From contig OX246738.1 of assembly GCA_945910005.1 (NCBI GenBank), positions 23,284,186 to 23,348,185 on the forward strand: 64,000 nucleotides of DNA, read 5' to 3'. The notes beneath the pieces are model-generated. The model ran no database searches. It saw nothing but the letters and a program-made list of their open reading frames with translations, and had not been told where the DNA came from. The position numbers were made by a program, and so were the translations under genes. Positions 1 to 24,729 of this stretch are shown here, piece by piece (the stretch's first letter is position 1; the number at the start of each line of letters is the position of its first letter). The stretch is from Isoperla grammatica (taxonomy: Eukaryota; Arthropoda; Insecta; Plecoptera; Perlodidae).

Positions 1-1026
1 CGTCCATGATTTAGTAAAGTGATGTCAACATCATGGGCACCGTCATTTTCAGAAAACCTTTATTTTTAAATATTCTGGCTTTCCATAACTACTTTTTTAT
101 ATAAGGTTTGTTTGATTTACTTACACCTTTTGCACTTTTTGCAATGTTTTCCATTCTCTGCTAAAAGTACAAAAGGTGTATACGTAAACAAAATGAATCA
201 TTATATCAAAAAATAGTTATTATGCAGTTTGGTCCAAAATGACATAATTTATGGACAACCCGCTAGAGGGGACGAAATGAGAATTTCACATTCCCTAGAT
301 CCGCCACTGCAGCTCATGACCTTGATATACGCGTTGCAAGGTCAACCATTGTTTACTTTTGTTTTTCGAAGAATGAAAGGGGAAATGGCTCGTAGTTCCA
401 ATTTCGTTCTAGAAATTTATTTATTTCGCTAAAACGGCGTTCCCACGTTGCCAACGCTGTTCTGTGTTTCGGGGTCCACAACTGAACTTCAATATTTCTG
501 GTAGGAAAATTCATTCAATAGGGAGTAGCAACTCATGTTTACTTGAATTGACTTTTTGGCGCCTTCAGTTTGTTTCATAGCCTAATCTGGATGCAAATGG
601 AGATGCCTATCACTTTATCTAGTTTGCTCTTCCCTTACAAGGTTAAACACTTCAATGACCACATTTTACCAATGGAAATGGTAATAAATATGTAAGTAAA
701 TAAAATTAATTCATACAAGGTGGCATTTTAGATTACAGCCAAGTGCTTGTAAGCTGTCAAACAAACGGAGGTGACGTATTCCATTGAGCTTTTGTTTTAT
801 GTACTAGCTAGAACTCGAACAAGTTTGACATGAGGAGGGCAGAGATCTGATATGAAGCTAGATGCAAACGAAACTTCCCAGATACAGAAAATTCGTCACA
901 TGCGGTATTAAGTATAATTTGGCAGTTGGAAAAAACATCGATCTACTACGAGCACTTTCTTTAGCTATTCTTTTTCCCTTTCAAAGCATAGACGGGAGAC
1001 AGGTCTGTACGTTGTGCCTGCACCTG

Positions 1027-1188
1027 TATGGTGCGTTCCCATGCTCTTGCGTCGGACGTTGGCAAATTGTAGCCATTCATAACCATCGCTGGCACCGCCC
1101 CCTCGACGTTCGTCAAGGATACTACGGGCTACGATTGGCCAACGTCCGACGTCCAACGTCCGACGTAAAGGCATGGGAACGCACCAAT
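1027..1188. mobile_element. MITE-like inverted-repeat element
   Basis: The ends are inverted copies (ggtgcgttcccatgc...cgtcggacgttgg on the left, its reverse complement on the right). The element is about 162 bp and non-coding. It ends 38 nt before the candidate exon at 1226. Confidence 0.75.
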
Positions 1189-1225
1189 ACTCAGATAATC
1201 AAAACAAAATATGTATTCCTCCCAG

Positions 1226-13389
<12,164 letters not shown>

Positions 13390-14160
13390 TCGACTACCGT
13401 CCACAACTATCTTCATACTATGTTTAATTCAAGGCAATTCCTTGGACTTGTTAATTTAAATGCAACGGAGAAACTGTTGCAAAGTTTACTGTGTGAAATT
13501 GCAAAGTGACACTTAAATTGGTTCGGGTGTGTGATGAGATTCTAATGTTACTTCCAATTGAAAATAAGTCAAAGAACTGAAGGTGATTCTAATCATACAT
13601 TGTATCACGTTTTTTTTTTCGGAAGTATTGTGAAGATCGTGCATTACTTGTGAAAACTCCAGTAAGCCTAACTATTTGATCTAGCATGGAATGCACCAAT
13701 ACTTTATCAGTAACTATTACACCAATCACCAATGCCCTCTCTAAAAAACATTTGGTTGAATTGAGCTTTTGCTAATTTATATTAACGATAAAAGCTAGTT
13801 TATTGAGCTTATGCAATTTCTACTTTTGAAAATTAAGAATTCCGTCTTATGAGCAAATAAAACTGTTAAATATTCAAATATATTTGCTATAGATAGGTCT
13901 ACTAGCCAACCACATAATATGGTTTATTGAATGAAACCTATCTACCCTTGTTCATTTGCTGAGCAAATATAATAAATAATGTTCAAAAGCAACTGTTGAG
14001 CTCAAATAACTGCACAACCATTTTGGGGGTGGTGTTGTTATCAAAAATGTTTTTTATTCTTACAAGTTTTAAACAATGCGAGCTTATATTGTATTTATAC
14101 TTATTTATTCCTTAATGTATGTTTTTAAATGTATGTAAAATAAAATTTATTTGTTGCGTG
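13390..14160 (+). other. Probable 3' UTR of the kinesin-13 gene
   Basis: AT-rich sequence follows the stop. Canonical AATAAA signals occur at 13856-13861 and 14139-14144; the second is followed by a T/G-rich stretch (tttatttgttgcgtgt) that would suit cleavage. No open frame of note. Confidence 0.5.
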
Positions 14161-14227
14161 TCCACTGGCCACGTTTTTTACCTGATAATAACAAATTACA
14201 ATTACACATTGATTAGTACAAAGCATC

Positions 14228-14513
14228 TACAGTGGAGTTCCGCGGGAGTTTACACCAACCTTTTAGGTAGTTTTCTTGGTACACCCCTAGAGGAAAGTCC
14301 AGTCGAGCAATTATCTCCATTCAAACTCGAGCAAAGGACGAGGAATTCAGATGAATGAATACACACATCACATTCTTCAAGGCGATGAGGTCCGATCGTT
14401 CTAGGAAAACAAGAAATTCCGGGGTGGCTTATCGTTTTAACGTATCTATGGGTGTCCAAAACGGGGGTGAAATGGTGAGGCCATGGTGTAAACTCCCGCG
14501 GAACTTTACTGTA
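14228..14513. mobile_element. MITE with tacagt...actgta ends
   Basis: Inverted ends of about 30 bp (tacagtggagttccgcggga / tcccgcggaactttactgta) bound a 286-bp element downstream of the kinesin poly(A) signals. Tacagt ends and probable TA flanks suggest a Tc1/mariner-type origin; that is inference. Confidence 0.75.
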
Positions 14514-15143
14514 TTTTCCTAACCTACCATCAAATATTTTTTGGTAGGCAATTGTGTAAAAGGTATGAGTATTGAGTACATGATGAATGAAAGTAAAACT
14601 AATTGTAACTTTTAGCTAATCGATTTGGCAGATTGTAATATAATTTTCCAATCATCTTTTTGCAAGAAATTATTCAAACTTTTATAAATTTAATCTTCAA
14701 CCTTCCGACTGTGTTTCTTGTAAGTGCATTGCCAGGTCACTTCCCCATGTTTTGTCTTTATACTGAAGTCAAAATAACACTTATTTTATCTATACTTGAG
14801 TGAAATATATATATTATTATTATTATTATACATACATAATACTACATAATACCATTACCAAATCCCTAATAACTCGGTCTTGTGCACATTTCTTATCAAA
14901 TTAACATTAATTCTGACAAACAAACGGGCCTCCCTTATGGCACAACATTTTATTTAAATTAGTGTTCGGATTTGCAAAGGGTGATTTAAATTTTAATATT
15001 TATGTCAAAGTATATTTATGAACATGCAATTACTTGAGATATATATTATGTAAAGGGTATGCGTCGGGCTGTCATTTAAAAATGCATCAGATTCTGAGCT
15101 AACATTCCAGATAGGTGGTTATGTGGCGTGTAATGCCCGCCCT

Positions 15144-15157
15144 GTTGCCATAGAGAT
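15144..15157 (+). promoter_or_regulatory. Possible X-box (RFX-binding) site upstream of CIB2
   Basis: GTTGCCATAGAGAT lies 70 bp before the CIB2 start codon and fits the RFX X-box pattern (RYYNYY-N2-RRNRAC) except at the last base. RFX factors drive genes of ciliated cells. The match is imperfect and untested. Confidence 0.3.
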
Positions 15158-15226
15158 TGGGTGTGGTCTCGTTTGAAGGAAGCGCAAAACTCGATAACTC
15201 CCTCAGCGTTGTCACTGGTACCCAAG

Positions 15227-15277
15227 ATGGGCAACAAGGTTGACACTTTCACGGAGGAGCAGTTTGAAGATTATCAG
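15227..15277 (+). CDS. CIB2: CIB2 exon 1
   Basis: It encodes [17 protein letters not shown]. The start codon context is ccaagATGG and the donor is cag|gtaagt, phase 0. The Gly at position 2 is the presumed myristoylation site. Confidence 0.95.
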
Positions 15278-18200
15278 GTAAGTCTGTCTGCATTACTGTA
15301 TATATTGTGTATACTGTAGTACTGTAATACAGGGACGAGATTCAACAGTCAACACAATTAGGTTTACTACGGGATATTAGCGTTATGCCATTGTTAGGCT
15401 AAACAAATTGCGGGTTCGGTTACCACTTACCCTTTACTGTAAAATACTCATATAAAAACGCCCCTACTAAGTATTCTCGTGCTTACGAAGTAGCCAACTC
15501 TAATTAGGTACAAACTTAATTTTTTATTTTTCTATAGTTCCTATGTCTAATTGAAACCAGGGCGATTCTGTATGGGCGACGATAAGTTTATCAGCGTTTT
15601 GGTCGTTACTGAAGACGAATACAAGGCAGATTGGCTCATCGCCTTCTTATAACAACTGAAAGCGGTGATAAACGTATCTTCACCCATTCAGAATCGCCTT
15701 ACACAGCCCTAGGGAGATTCTGAATGGGTGAAGATACGTTTATCACCGCTTTCAGTTGTTACAAGAAGGCGATGAGCCAATCACTGCCTTGTATTCGTCT
15801 TCAGTAACGACCAAAACGCTGATAAACTTATCGTCGCCCATACAGAATCGCCCTGCTGGTCCACTAGGGATAATTATTTGTTGGTTACCTGGACCACTAT
15901 CAGGACATTATAATACCGGCCCAAATAATAATGTTTGGTAGGGCGTATTCACATAATGAGCATAGCGGCCATGCCAGAGGCCCCAATGGCATGTGATTGG
16001 TAGTTCATTGTTACAATTTTTCAGATGGCGTTTGGTGCATATTCAACTGTTCTCTAACCTGTTTTATTTTTCTATGCCAAATACCGTAGCAGTAATAGAA
16101 GCTTTTACTATTAAGGTATTTGCTCTAACTTTGGTTTGCTATTATTACTTAAAAGTAACAGAAATACACTATTTTGTCTCAGTTACTCTTTTAATAGCTA
16201 ACAATGGCATATAATAATAATTTTCGTAAACTTTATCGGGGAATATAGGTACAAATCTCATGTTTTGTGGTAAGCATATTTGTGTACTATTGACAGCTCA
16301 AAGGTCAACACACATTTTCCTCTCCTTGCAAGCCAGCAGGACAACAAAGTGAATTCAACTGGTGGACAAGCCACAATATGCCAAAATCACGTTGCTGATA
16401 AATTATATGAGAGAAAAGGTTGTAATACCATTGGAGACTCACCAGTTCAAGTTTATGACGTCACTTTCAAGAAGCCTATAGCCGTTGTGACGTCACGTGA
16501 ATACTCCCTTTAGGCAATCTGCCCAGAGACAACGTGTCGCTCTGACTTGGTATGAGCTGTGAGGAAACTTGGGAGGGAATGTATAAGTTATTGCACAGGA
16601 CACGTTCCAGGATCGCTTATTGCCACTGTTATCACAATGATATCGGTTAGAGGTCTGGACCCTTATTCTATAATTATCCCGCTATGGAAGCGGGCCGCTT
16701 TGGGTCGAAAACGGCCGATATGGAAACAATTGCTGTTCCACAACAATAGAACTGCCTCAATAATCCCCAATACTAGTGTTATTATTTCTCAATTGTTTTC
16801 ATATCGGCCCGCATCCAAAGCGGGATCATTACAGAATAAGGGCCCTGGTAGTGATGGACTGCATCTCTGTTGTTTGCTCAATGTTAACCGTGCGTTGTAT
16901 TTCTACCTCATTCCAGGACTGCACATTTTTTACACGGAAAGAGATTTTGAGGTAAGTGCGATTAAATTGGTCTGAACTTAAAGCCAAAGAAAAATGTGAA
17001 ACCTGAAACGTGTATCGGGTTTCTGCTCATATTCATTCGGAAATAAATAAATTTATGTTTTATTGCACTCACTCGGCACTCAGTTATAAGAACTGATTTT
17101 CAGTTGGGGACATTTATACAATTTATAATGGGATTCGTTGCTGTGATCGTGACGACGTCAAAGTTCCCGTTTACATTATACACCGGCAGCATATAAATAG
17201 AATAAAGTCAAGTTAGAAAGTTAAAAAATAAACTACTATTTTGAGGTAAGAGCGAATAAATGGGTTTAAACTAAAGACAAAGAAAAATATAAAACGTGTA
17301 TCTGGTGTCTGCACGTTTTGGACGCGGAAATAGATTTGGAGTATTTAGGTATTGGCAAGATGGTGAGCGGTGACCACTGACCAATCACAGCGTTTTCCAC
17401 GCGGCAAGAGTTGAGCCAAGGTCTGTTGAGTCACCGCGCATCATCTTGCCGCGCGGCAAGATACATGGAAACCGGCCATTAGCAGACATAGGTTTAGTGA
17501 ATACTAACGTTGTATAAACAACGAAAGAGTGTTGAAGTTTGTTGTTTTCAGTTGACAAGCTTTGTTTTCTCTCCTTTTGGATTTTAACCAACCTTTGTTT
17601 GTTTCTCATGCTTGTGACATACCCGAGTCCAGTGGTAACAACCTAATTTTCTACCTAACATCTAATTGAAACAGGCCCATTAGGTATAACTTACACCTTC
17701 CGTTGGTTATCTGTAACGGTGGGCGTGGCAAACGGGCGTGTGCACTCTACTCGGCGGAAGACTTAATTTACGAATGTGTGGAAGAACGTCAGGAATGTTT
17801 GGGTTTTCATTGACTGTATGATTACAGTAAGACGAGATTGTATGATTACAGTAAGACGAGATTGTATGATTGATTACAGTAAGACGAGATTGTAATGATT
17901 GCAGAAGGACGTGATTCAGGTATGACCACAATGTGGCATTTTATTTTTAGCTTTGAGGGACACTTTTGTAATTTCCTTATCTACTGAAGCTCGGTCTACA
18001 CGAAACATAATAATATGCTTATAGTGCTGTTTGATTTTTTTACTGCAAATGGTCCGTAAAAAAACTATGAAAAGCTATGCGGCTCATATTGGCACGTTGC
18101 ATTTACTTTGCGTTTCCTGTTTCTTAACGAAATTGAATAAACCTAATGTATGCGCATTGTAAATCGTATTTTCGTTTCTTCCATTGTTGTATTTCAGAGT

Positions 18201-20863
18201 TCACAAGAGATTCCGTGAGGTCAGCCCCAATCTTGTGCCCAAGAGCATGACGGGTAATGAAGCGGTCACGGTTATCGTGCCACGTGACAGAATGGAAAAG
18301 CTGCCGGAATTAAGAGTGAGTCATTTATATCCCATACACTCTGCAAATAAGACCCGAATAAAACAGTTGGCACAGTCAGTGGTACAGTTGGCACAGTGGT
18401 ACTGGTAGTGCATATGGGACTGTTTTGGATTTGCGGGTTCAATATTCACTTCTGGTGGAATAATAACCTATTGGGCCAAGGGCGCTTCCAGAATATTTTA
18501 CGGGGGGGGGGGGGGGGGCGTTGAAAATAACACTATATCCATGCAACACTTTTGAGCCGATAGGATATCAAATAATTAAAGTGAAACTCATACTTTATCA
18601 AAACAAGAATTTGATTGTGAATATTTGTATAGGTAATAGATTCGTGGTGATAATTTTTCTACTTATTACACATATAGCGACCCGAACTTTGACCGACAGA
18701 TATAAGACCTAGCCTATTATTGCACATGCCACGAAATGGGGAACTTGTAACTACCAAAGTATTGGTGCCGAAACAAACTTAGTCGGGTTATAACAACTAC
18801 TTATTTGATGAATCAACAACATTATAATATCATTTATTCAAAGTGTGCAGTACATACAAATAATGTATTATATTTTCGTTTTGAATATCATAATTTCAGG
18901 AGAATCCATTCCGGCACAGAATCTGTGAGGTATTCTCCAGAGATGGTAAAGGAAACATGACTTTTGAAGACTTTTTAGACTTGCTCTCCGTCTTCAGCGA
19001 ACAAGCTCCAAGAGACATCAAGGTAAGAGAGAAAAGTAATAACTAATGCGACTATTTGTATGTTTTTCGTGGGCCTAATATTACTGAATAATATATTGTA
19101 CATGGTGCATTCATAATAGGTTATGCATTATTATAGTGTTTAGCACGGAAACACAAAACTATTATTTCGCCGGGCGGTAGACGATAGGAAGAAGGGGGGA
19201 ATGTGGGGAAAGCCGATGAACATGTTAGGGAAGCCGCACTAACCTGTTAACATTACATGGAGACGTCCCACGACGACCGGCTAAGGTTCCACCACACTGG
19301 AATGACAGATGTGCACTTCTCCACGGTCCGCAAGCAACTGTAGTGAGCGCTTATTCAACAACATGTTTGCTGAAAACGCTCGTGACGTGTATTGTAGTGA
19401 CGTATAAGAAGTGCGGCTGAGGGATGGAATGGAAGGAAAATTCAAACGACACTAATTCTTAACAATTAGTATACGTTCAAAATGCAAATTAATGTATCAT
19501 GTTATGTTCCCTCTAAAATTTGTTTTGAAGAAGTGGGTGGAACGTCGAGTACAAGTAGCCCTACCTAACGTACGGTACTGTACCACACAGTAATGCAACT
19601 TCGTGTATGCATGTGCTTGTGGCCTTTTATTAAAACCGATGGCAACAATTCTCATAAAGTTTATATTGCACCTCATAAGCTAAAAAGAAATCGGAATACC
19701 TATATCCAAAGATTACACATAATCGTTGGTTTATCGAATTAGCAATAATTGTTAATATATGTAGGGGCGGTTGCCCTGGAGATAGCAACAGTGGACTGTA
19801 TTTTTTTTTGTTACGGAAAGATACATTAGAAAGTAGAAAAATTGGACTTACATTGCGGCGAGAAGCTTCAGTGGATGACGTGGTGAACAGGTGACGTAGA
19901 TGACTTGACACTTTCTGTAATTATGACCGGCGCTGAGGAGAGTATATAGTTAGGAGTATAATAACATAGCAAGACGAAGGAGGTAGATATAGGAATAAGA
20001 ACAGGAGAGTCACAAAGCCGAGAAATGAGAGTCTGACATAAAGTCAGCGAAAAACACGACACGCACGAACGACAGTACGTCCAGAGTGCAACCTAGGTAC
20101 GACACGACAGAGACAAGACAGGGGTAAGACTGACAACAGACAGGGGATATTACAACGATAAGCTAGAGAAATTATGTGATAAACTACCCTAGTCAAACCA
20201 CCGGAAATAAACGAGCGACATTGAAATAAGGCGCGAACAATATAAGACACCTTGAATGTCAGACCATGGTCACACGATATGGGGAACCTTTGAAGCTACA
20301 AATTAGTTATCTGTGGTAGCTGTCTTTTCAATATTCGAATTTTGATCACTAAGATGAATTTCGATTTCCACTTAGCTTGCATCCGTCATTTACTTTTAGA
20401 GAACGTCTCTGTACAGACAATGAATTGATTCTGAACTGATGCACTCCTTTGCACCCCTCGCAATTAGAATAATCATCAAAATATGATAAGTATCATTATC
20501 TTATGTAAACCTCAAAGCGCTGGTCACATGTAAGCGCTATTTCATTGATTCGTTATGGCCAGGTATGGAATGAGACCACACGTGTCTTGATCATAATGCT
20601 CGTGGTAATAATGTTGGCAGGTGTTTTACGCGTTCAAGATCTACGACTTCGACGGCGATCACCACGTGGGCCCGTACGACCTTGAGCAAGCTCTGCGGCT
20701 GCTCACGCGGGACTCCCTCTCGCTGGAAGAGGTCGCGCAAGTGTGCGAGAAGGTCATTGAAGAGTCGGATGTGGACGGAGATGGGAAGCTTTCCTTCATG
20801 GAGTTCGAACACGTCATCACTAGAGCGCCCGAATTCCTCTCAACGTTTCACATACGCATATAA
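15227..20863 (+). CDS. CIB2: Calcium and integrin-binding family member 2, complete five-exon gene
   Basis: CIB2 is a small EF-hand protein that binds integrin tails and, in mechanosensory cells, TMC channels; the fly protein is needed in photoreceptors. Exons are 15227-15277, 16917-16951, 18198-18315, 18900-19022 and 20621-20863, giving 189 residues (human CIB2 has 187). The start MGNK carries the N-myristoylation glycine and is followed by [10 protein letters not shown], as in CIB2. The last exon holds two Ca2+ loops: [12 protein letters not shown], with the Asp at position 12 typical of CIB EF-3, and the canonical [12 protein letters not shown]. The C-terminus FLSTFHIRI matches vertebrate CIB2 exactly. 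All junctions are GT-AG and keep frame. It converges on the CSPG4 gene. I am confident of the family and fairly confident of the CIB2 subtype rather than CIB3. Confidence 0.96.
15559..15855. mobile_element. Foldback element with about 140-bp arms
   Basis: The two arms (cagggcgattctgtatgggc... and its reverse complement) are almost perfect inverted repeats meeting at a centre near 15705. It lies in CIB2 intron 1. The high arm identity suggests a young insertion or hairpin-preserving correction. Confidence 0.92.
15939..16511. mobile_element. MITE family A, copy 1
   Basis: The ends are tagggcgtattcac and gtgaatactccctt, with tgacgtcacgtgaatact near the right end. The interior shares long stretches with the copy at 53080 (gtgattggtagttcattgtt; aactttatcgggg). 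It lies in CIB2 intron 1. Confidence 0.85.
16660..16842. mobile_element. MITE with cccttattct ends
   Basis: Imperfect inverted repeats (cccttattctataattatcc / ggatcattacagaataaggg, then matching cggccgatatg-type blocks) bound about 183 bp. It is the third inverted-repeat element in CIB2 intron 1 and ends 74 nt before exon 2. Confidence 0.82.
16917..16951 (+). CDS. CIB2: CIB2 exon 2 (35-nt small exon)
   Basis: Acceptor cattccag, donor ttgag|gtaagt. It encodes [11 protein letters not shown] plus two bases, equal to human DCTFFNKKDIL. It is easy to miss because of its size. Confidence 0.93.
17816..17893 (+). repeat. 24-bp tandem repeat, three copies
   Basis: The unit tgtatgattacagtaagacg(agat) is repeated twice exactly, then once with a 4-base insertion, in CIB2 intron 2. 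Confidence 0.85.
18198..18315 (+). CDS. CIB2: CIB2 exon 3
   Basis: It encodes [15 protein letters not shown] and [17 protein letters not shown], covering degenerate EF-1. Acceptor atttcag; donor aga|gtgagt. Confidence 0.94.
18502..18519. repeat. Poly-G tract
   Basis: A run of about 17 G in CIB2 intron 3. Confidence 0.9.
18900..19022 (+). CDS. CIB2: CIB2 exon 4
   Basis: It encodes [20 protein letters not shown] and [19 protein letters not shown], covering degenerate EF-2. 123 nt, phase 0-0. Confidence 0.95.
19023..20620 (+). other. CIB2 intron 4, no identified elements
   Basis: This is a 1.6-kb intron. A purine-rich, A/C/G-biased stretch runs from about 19860 to 20250 with no coding similarity that I recognise. 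No inverted repeat seen. Confidence 0.5.
20621..20863 (+). CDS. CIB2: CIB2 exon 5 with both calcium loops
   Basis: It starts [13 protein letters not shown], contains EF-3 and EF-4 loops with intact acidic ligands, and ends FLSTFHIRI then TAA. Acceptor gttggcag. Confidence 0.96.
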   Translation: MFYAFKIYDFDGDHHVGPYDLEQALRLLTRDSLSLEEVAQVCEKVIEESDVDGDGKLSFMEFEHVITRAPEFLSTFHIRI

Positions 20864-21390
20864 AGCGGTGCTGTTTTAGTAAATAGCGCGCCATAGCACC
20901 AGACTCAATTCCAATAATTCATAGGTTGCACGTACGTCACAATCTGTGCGCGTGGCGGCCACATTTGTGATCAAACTTTGACGTTGCCATGGAGAAACAA
21001 TTGAAGACTGTTGTGGTAGAACACAGAAATTCTTAGTTCTTTAAAATTCAGTCTGTTTTTGAGATACAATTGGTGTGTGTTAATATTTTATTTGTTTATT
21101 ACTTATGTTTACTTTTTAAGTTCTAAATTAGGCTTATTTATTAAATTTCAATAGTATTTGCCAATGATCTAGGATTGGTCTGCATCAATTGTGTCGCAAC
21201 CATAGCCGCTGTGACGTCACGTGGGAACTATGAATAGCCATGTAGCCGTGTTTTGTTTCGGACCAACATTGAATATGCACCAATTAAAGAAAGATACGAC
21301 AATGGAGTTGCCTAGTAACAGATTGTTTGTCCGCCTGTGATGTCTCAGCCTTCTCAATTGAGTCTTGTGGTATAGTCAAATTGCATTGTT

Positions 21391-21597
21391 AGGGCTGGTC
21401 CACACAGATTTTTAAGACATAGACTACGTTTTAAGGTTTAACGCGTAGTCGTAAAGTTGGATCATAGGAAACACGTACTGGCGTTCACACAAAGTTTTAG
21501 TTTTAAGACGTTGTTTTCATTGTTGTTTTTAAAACAACGTCTTAAAACCTTATGCATTATGTCTTAAAAATCTGTGTGGACCAGCCTTTAAGTGGGA
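21391..21597. mobile_element. MITE with ggctggtccacacagattt ends
   Basis: The left end agggctggtccacacagatt and right end aatctgtgtggaccagcctt are inverted repeats of about 30 bp. Internal aagacgttgtttt blocks are also inverted. It lies in the CIB2/CSPG4 interval. Confidence 0.85.
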
Positions 21598-24500
21598 GAT
21601 ATGTGCTTGGTGGAAATGTTGTATTATTGTGAAGATGTACGTAATTTATTTTTAAGAGTAAAAATACCTACATCCGCATTTGAGCTTTGCGTACCAGAAA
21701 ATAATATATGTACATTATTGTTAGGCGTTGTTTGGTACAACCAGTGGTCGATACGATTGTTTTTAAATTTACAAAGACAGAGGTGGATTGCTGCTGAAAT
21801 TTTTAAAGATTTATATTGAATGCCAATTATATAACAGCAATGTTATCAGTAAACTACCATACCACCACCATTTAATTTCCCTAAATTTACACTTGATGGA
21901 AGTGGAACAACATATTCCTAGCTGAGGCATTTGGGCTACATTCTCATCTGTATTTTGAAATATTAGGCTTCAACTGTAACTTAGTGCCCGGTTCGATACT
22001 GGCCAATGCCATCGACAATCCTGATTGACGGGTTCCTCGAGTTTTTCTTCAGTCAAAAGACTAATGGGGGATTAAGTCATACTAGCAGTTTTCGGATATT
22101 CCTTCATAACTGTTTTTAGTAACGCAATACCGAGTAAGTCATTTGTACAGACTGTAGAGAATTGTCACTGGGTCGGTTTCCTACGAAGAATTATAAATTA
22201 TTATTACTGTAACTCCAGATTCCATGTGTACCGAATCGGATTTGGACAGGAATTACAACAATAATTTCGGTCAGAGAGATTTTATAACTTTTGGGCGTCC
22301 AAAACTGTCAGTATCCGTTGCTGTGAAAATCCGATTCGGTAGACTTTATAATGGCTTCATGAATATCCATAATATTATTATAGGGAGCCTGTAAGCAGCA
22401 CAGCGCACCCGCAAAGTATTTCGGATCACAAATGATCTCACTCCCATTAGAAACTGACCGTCGGCCAACTTTGCACTGTTGTATTTCCGAAGTGTGACAC
22501 AAATATAACGTATTCGATTAGCACGACAACAAAGCCTGTTCTTTTCAATTGATGGACCACAACGGTAAATGCCTGCCATGCACTACAGAGACCCCGGCCG
22601 TCAGTCCACTGCTGCCAAAGACTTCAATAGAAGCTAGTGGTTTGGAGTTACTACTGAGGTCTTGGTTTGTTACTACCATCAGCACCTCAGCCCACAAGGA
22701 GGATGATGATGCATCTCATAGCATTGCAGAGAGTGAGATTTAGCCAGCTGCCATTTTGTTGTGGCGTGCAGGAAACAAGACGTTGTGTGCAGAATTACAC
22801 TTACCTCCAAATGTTTCTGAAAGTCACATCCGATGAATTCTGAAAATCTTGATCAGTCTGAAATTCTTTAATTTTCTTCCCATTGACTGTGTGCCATCTC
22901 CCTGTACTTCTTGAATTGCAACAAGACATCTCTGTTTGCTTATATGCCAGCTGCTTACACATACCTGGACGCTTCATCGATGAAGATGTGTCTATATATT
23001 TTGTGCACCTCCGACATGGAAGAGATCGAAGTCGAACCCATGACATTTGATGAACGTGACCTGGTACTTATTCCGCTTTTTCTCCCTTGCCCACTGGGAA
23101 TTTATCGCATCTCATCTTACCTTCAATTGACGACAAACAGTCCATCATCTTCTCGTTTGTCTCCCTTCTACACCAATCCGTTTGACATCTACCTGCATTA
23201 CTCATTAGGCTTTTCCCATTTGGGTGACCTGACCTTCTATGTCAGGTGGAGAGACACATCCTCGATGCCTCCTCCTCCAACTAACACTTAGTTGAATTCT
23301 GAAAACAGATCCATTATAATGTCGTATTTTAGGAAAGATATTCATTCATCATTTTAAGGATAAGGTTCCCAACGTCACAAGAACTGTTCGAAATACACAG
23401 TTGTGACACCGTCTAGAAACAGTAAATAAGAAAAATGCAAGAAGGGAATGCAGTATTTGTCAAGCAGCCAATAACTATCAAGCTAACAATGCTAACGTTT
23501 GAAACAAATACCATAGTTCAAGGCGTAACAGAGCAAGAACTATGGTTCTCAATGGTAGTGTTTGAATGCTTTTGGTAGTTGTGATGAACATGTCAAGTGA
23601 CTAGCCTTTCTCTCTCTGTATTTATTTAGTTTTATCTTGAGAAATAACAAATGTTCATCAATATTCGCTCACCAAACACTTTGAAAGACGTATGTACTTT
23701 CAAGATAAAACAGGCCCGAGTGAGAGGTGCGAGCAGCACATGCAGTTGTAATGTGAGCTATTGGCTTCTCTGTGAATTATCAACAGGTATCGACAAAGTC
23801 AAGCAGTAAACGTTTGCTCATATTTTATTGTAACCCATTGTTCTTTAAGTGCACATTAATAAATATTACATATTAAATACATGCTAACATTTTTCTTTAT
23901 AGATATAAGGTACCATTTGAGCATGACCATTGTGCAAGTCTCTTGAAAATTGAGTGAACTAAGCTCGATATTAACTTGTCCGAACAATGGACAGTCGGTA
24001 CGGACGTTGTTAAGGGATAGAGGAAGGACCGTTTTGGCTGTGAGAAAGAGGCTAGAAGAAATAGTGACGAGATTATCTAGCAATTCTTTGATAAACTCAC
24101 ATAATATACTTTCTCACTAAACATAACACTGTTACCATATACTAAAAGTCAACATTGCTAAAAATTAAACAATGTCATTTTACAATTAGATCCCAGTAAT
24201 TCGCAGGGACGATTGTTCTTACGTATTGACAGTCGATTATCCAAACAGCAGTTCTCAAACAATACACGAACCATCCACATGGCATTCACTTACGCGTTTA
24301 CTATACATGTACAATATTATATTATTAACAATACTGTCGTATTTAGCGAATTATAGCATTAATTCAGAAGACATCTGGAATTAATGTTACAAAAAAAAAT
24401 TGGCCCTTGGCCGGGGCAGTAGAAAAATATTTGATGTCGTCCGTGGCTAAGTGAGGACTGAGTAGTATGGACTTAGCCATCTCTAGACCTACTATCAGCT

Positions 24501-24729
24501 AGGAAGAATAAAACAAAATACTTGCAAGAAATTCAATTGATGTAAGCAACGCCGAGTTTTAATTCTTTGTTGCATATTCAACAGTCATTGAGTTCTATTT
24601 GATTATTTCGAGACATGGAAGATCCGATGAGGGCTGCGTATTGGTTTCATTACATTATATAATTACCTATATAATAAAGTAGTCGCACACTTATTGAGGT
24701 AGATTCACCCAATGTTTGAGAACCACTGG
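21598..24729. other. Intergenic region between CIB2 and CSPG4, no gene recognised
   Basis: No conserved coding signal was found. A 16-bp inverted pair (taccgaatcggattt / aaatccgattcggta) bounds 22229-22341, possibly a decayed MITE. A 126-codon open frame at 22911-23291 has no recognisable motif. The left part probably includes the CSPG4 3' UTR. Confidence 0.5.
23824..23829 (-). terminator. Candidate poly(A) signal of the CSPG4 gene
   Basis: AATAAA on the - strand, about 900 nt after the CSPG4 stop. I saw no closer AATAAA on that strand. Usage is not shown by sequence alone. Confidence 0.3.

Noticed and set aside
20988..21003. Second X-box-like sequence (gttgccatggagaaac) after CIB2
   Set aside because: It lies downstream of the stop codon with a non-standard spacer between half-sites; more likely chance.
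22911..23291. 126-codon open frame between CIB2 and CSPG4
   Set aside because: No motif, no splice context, no similarity I recognise, and ordinary intergenic composition.
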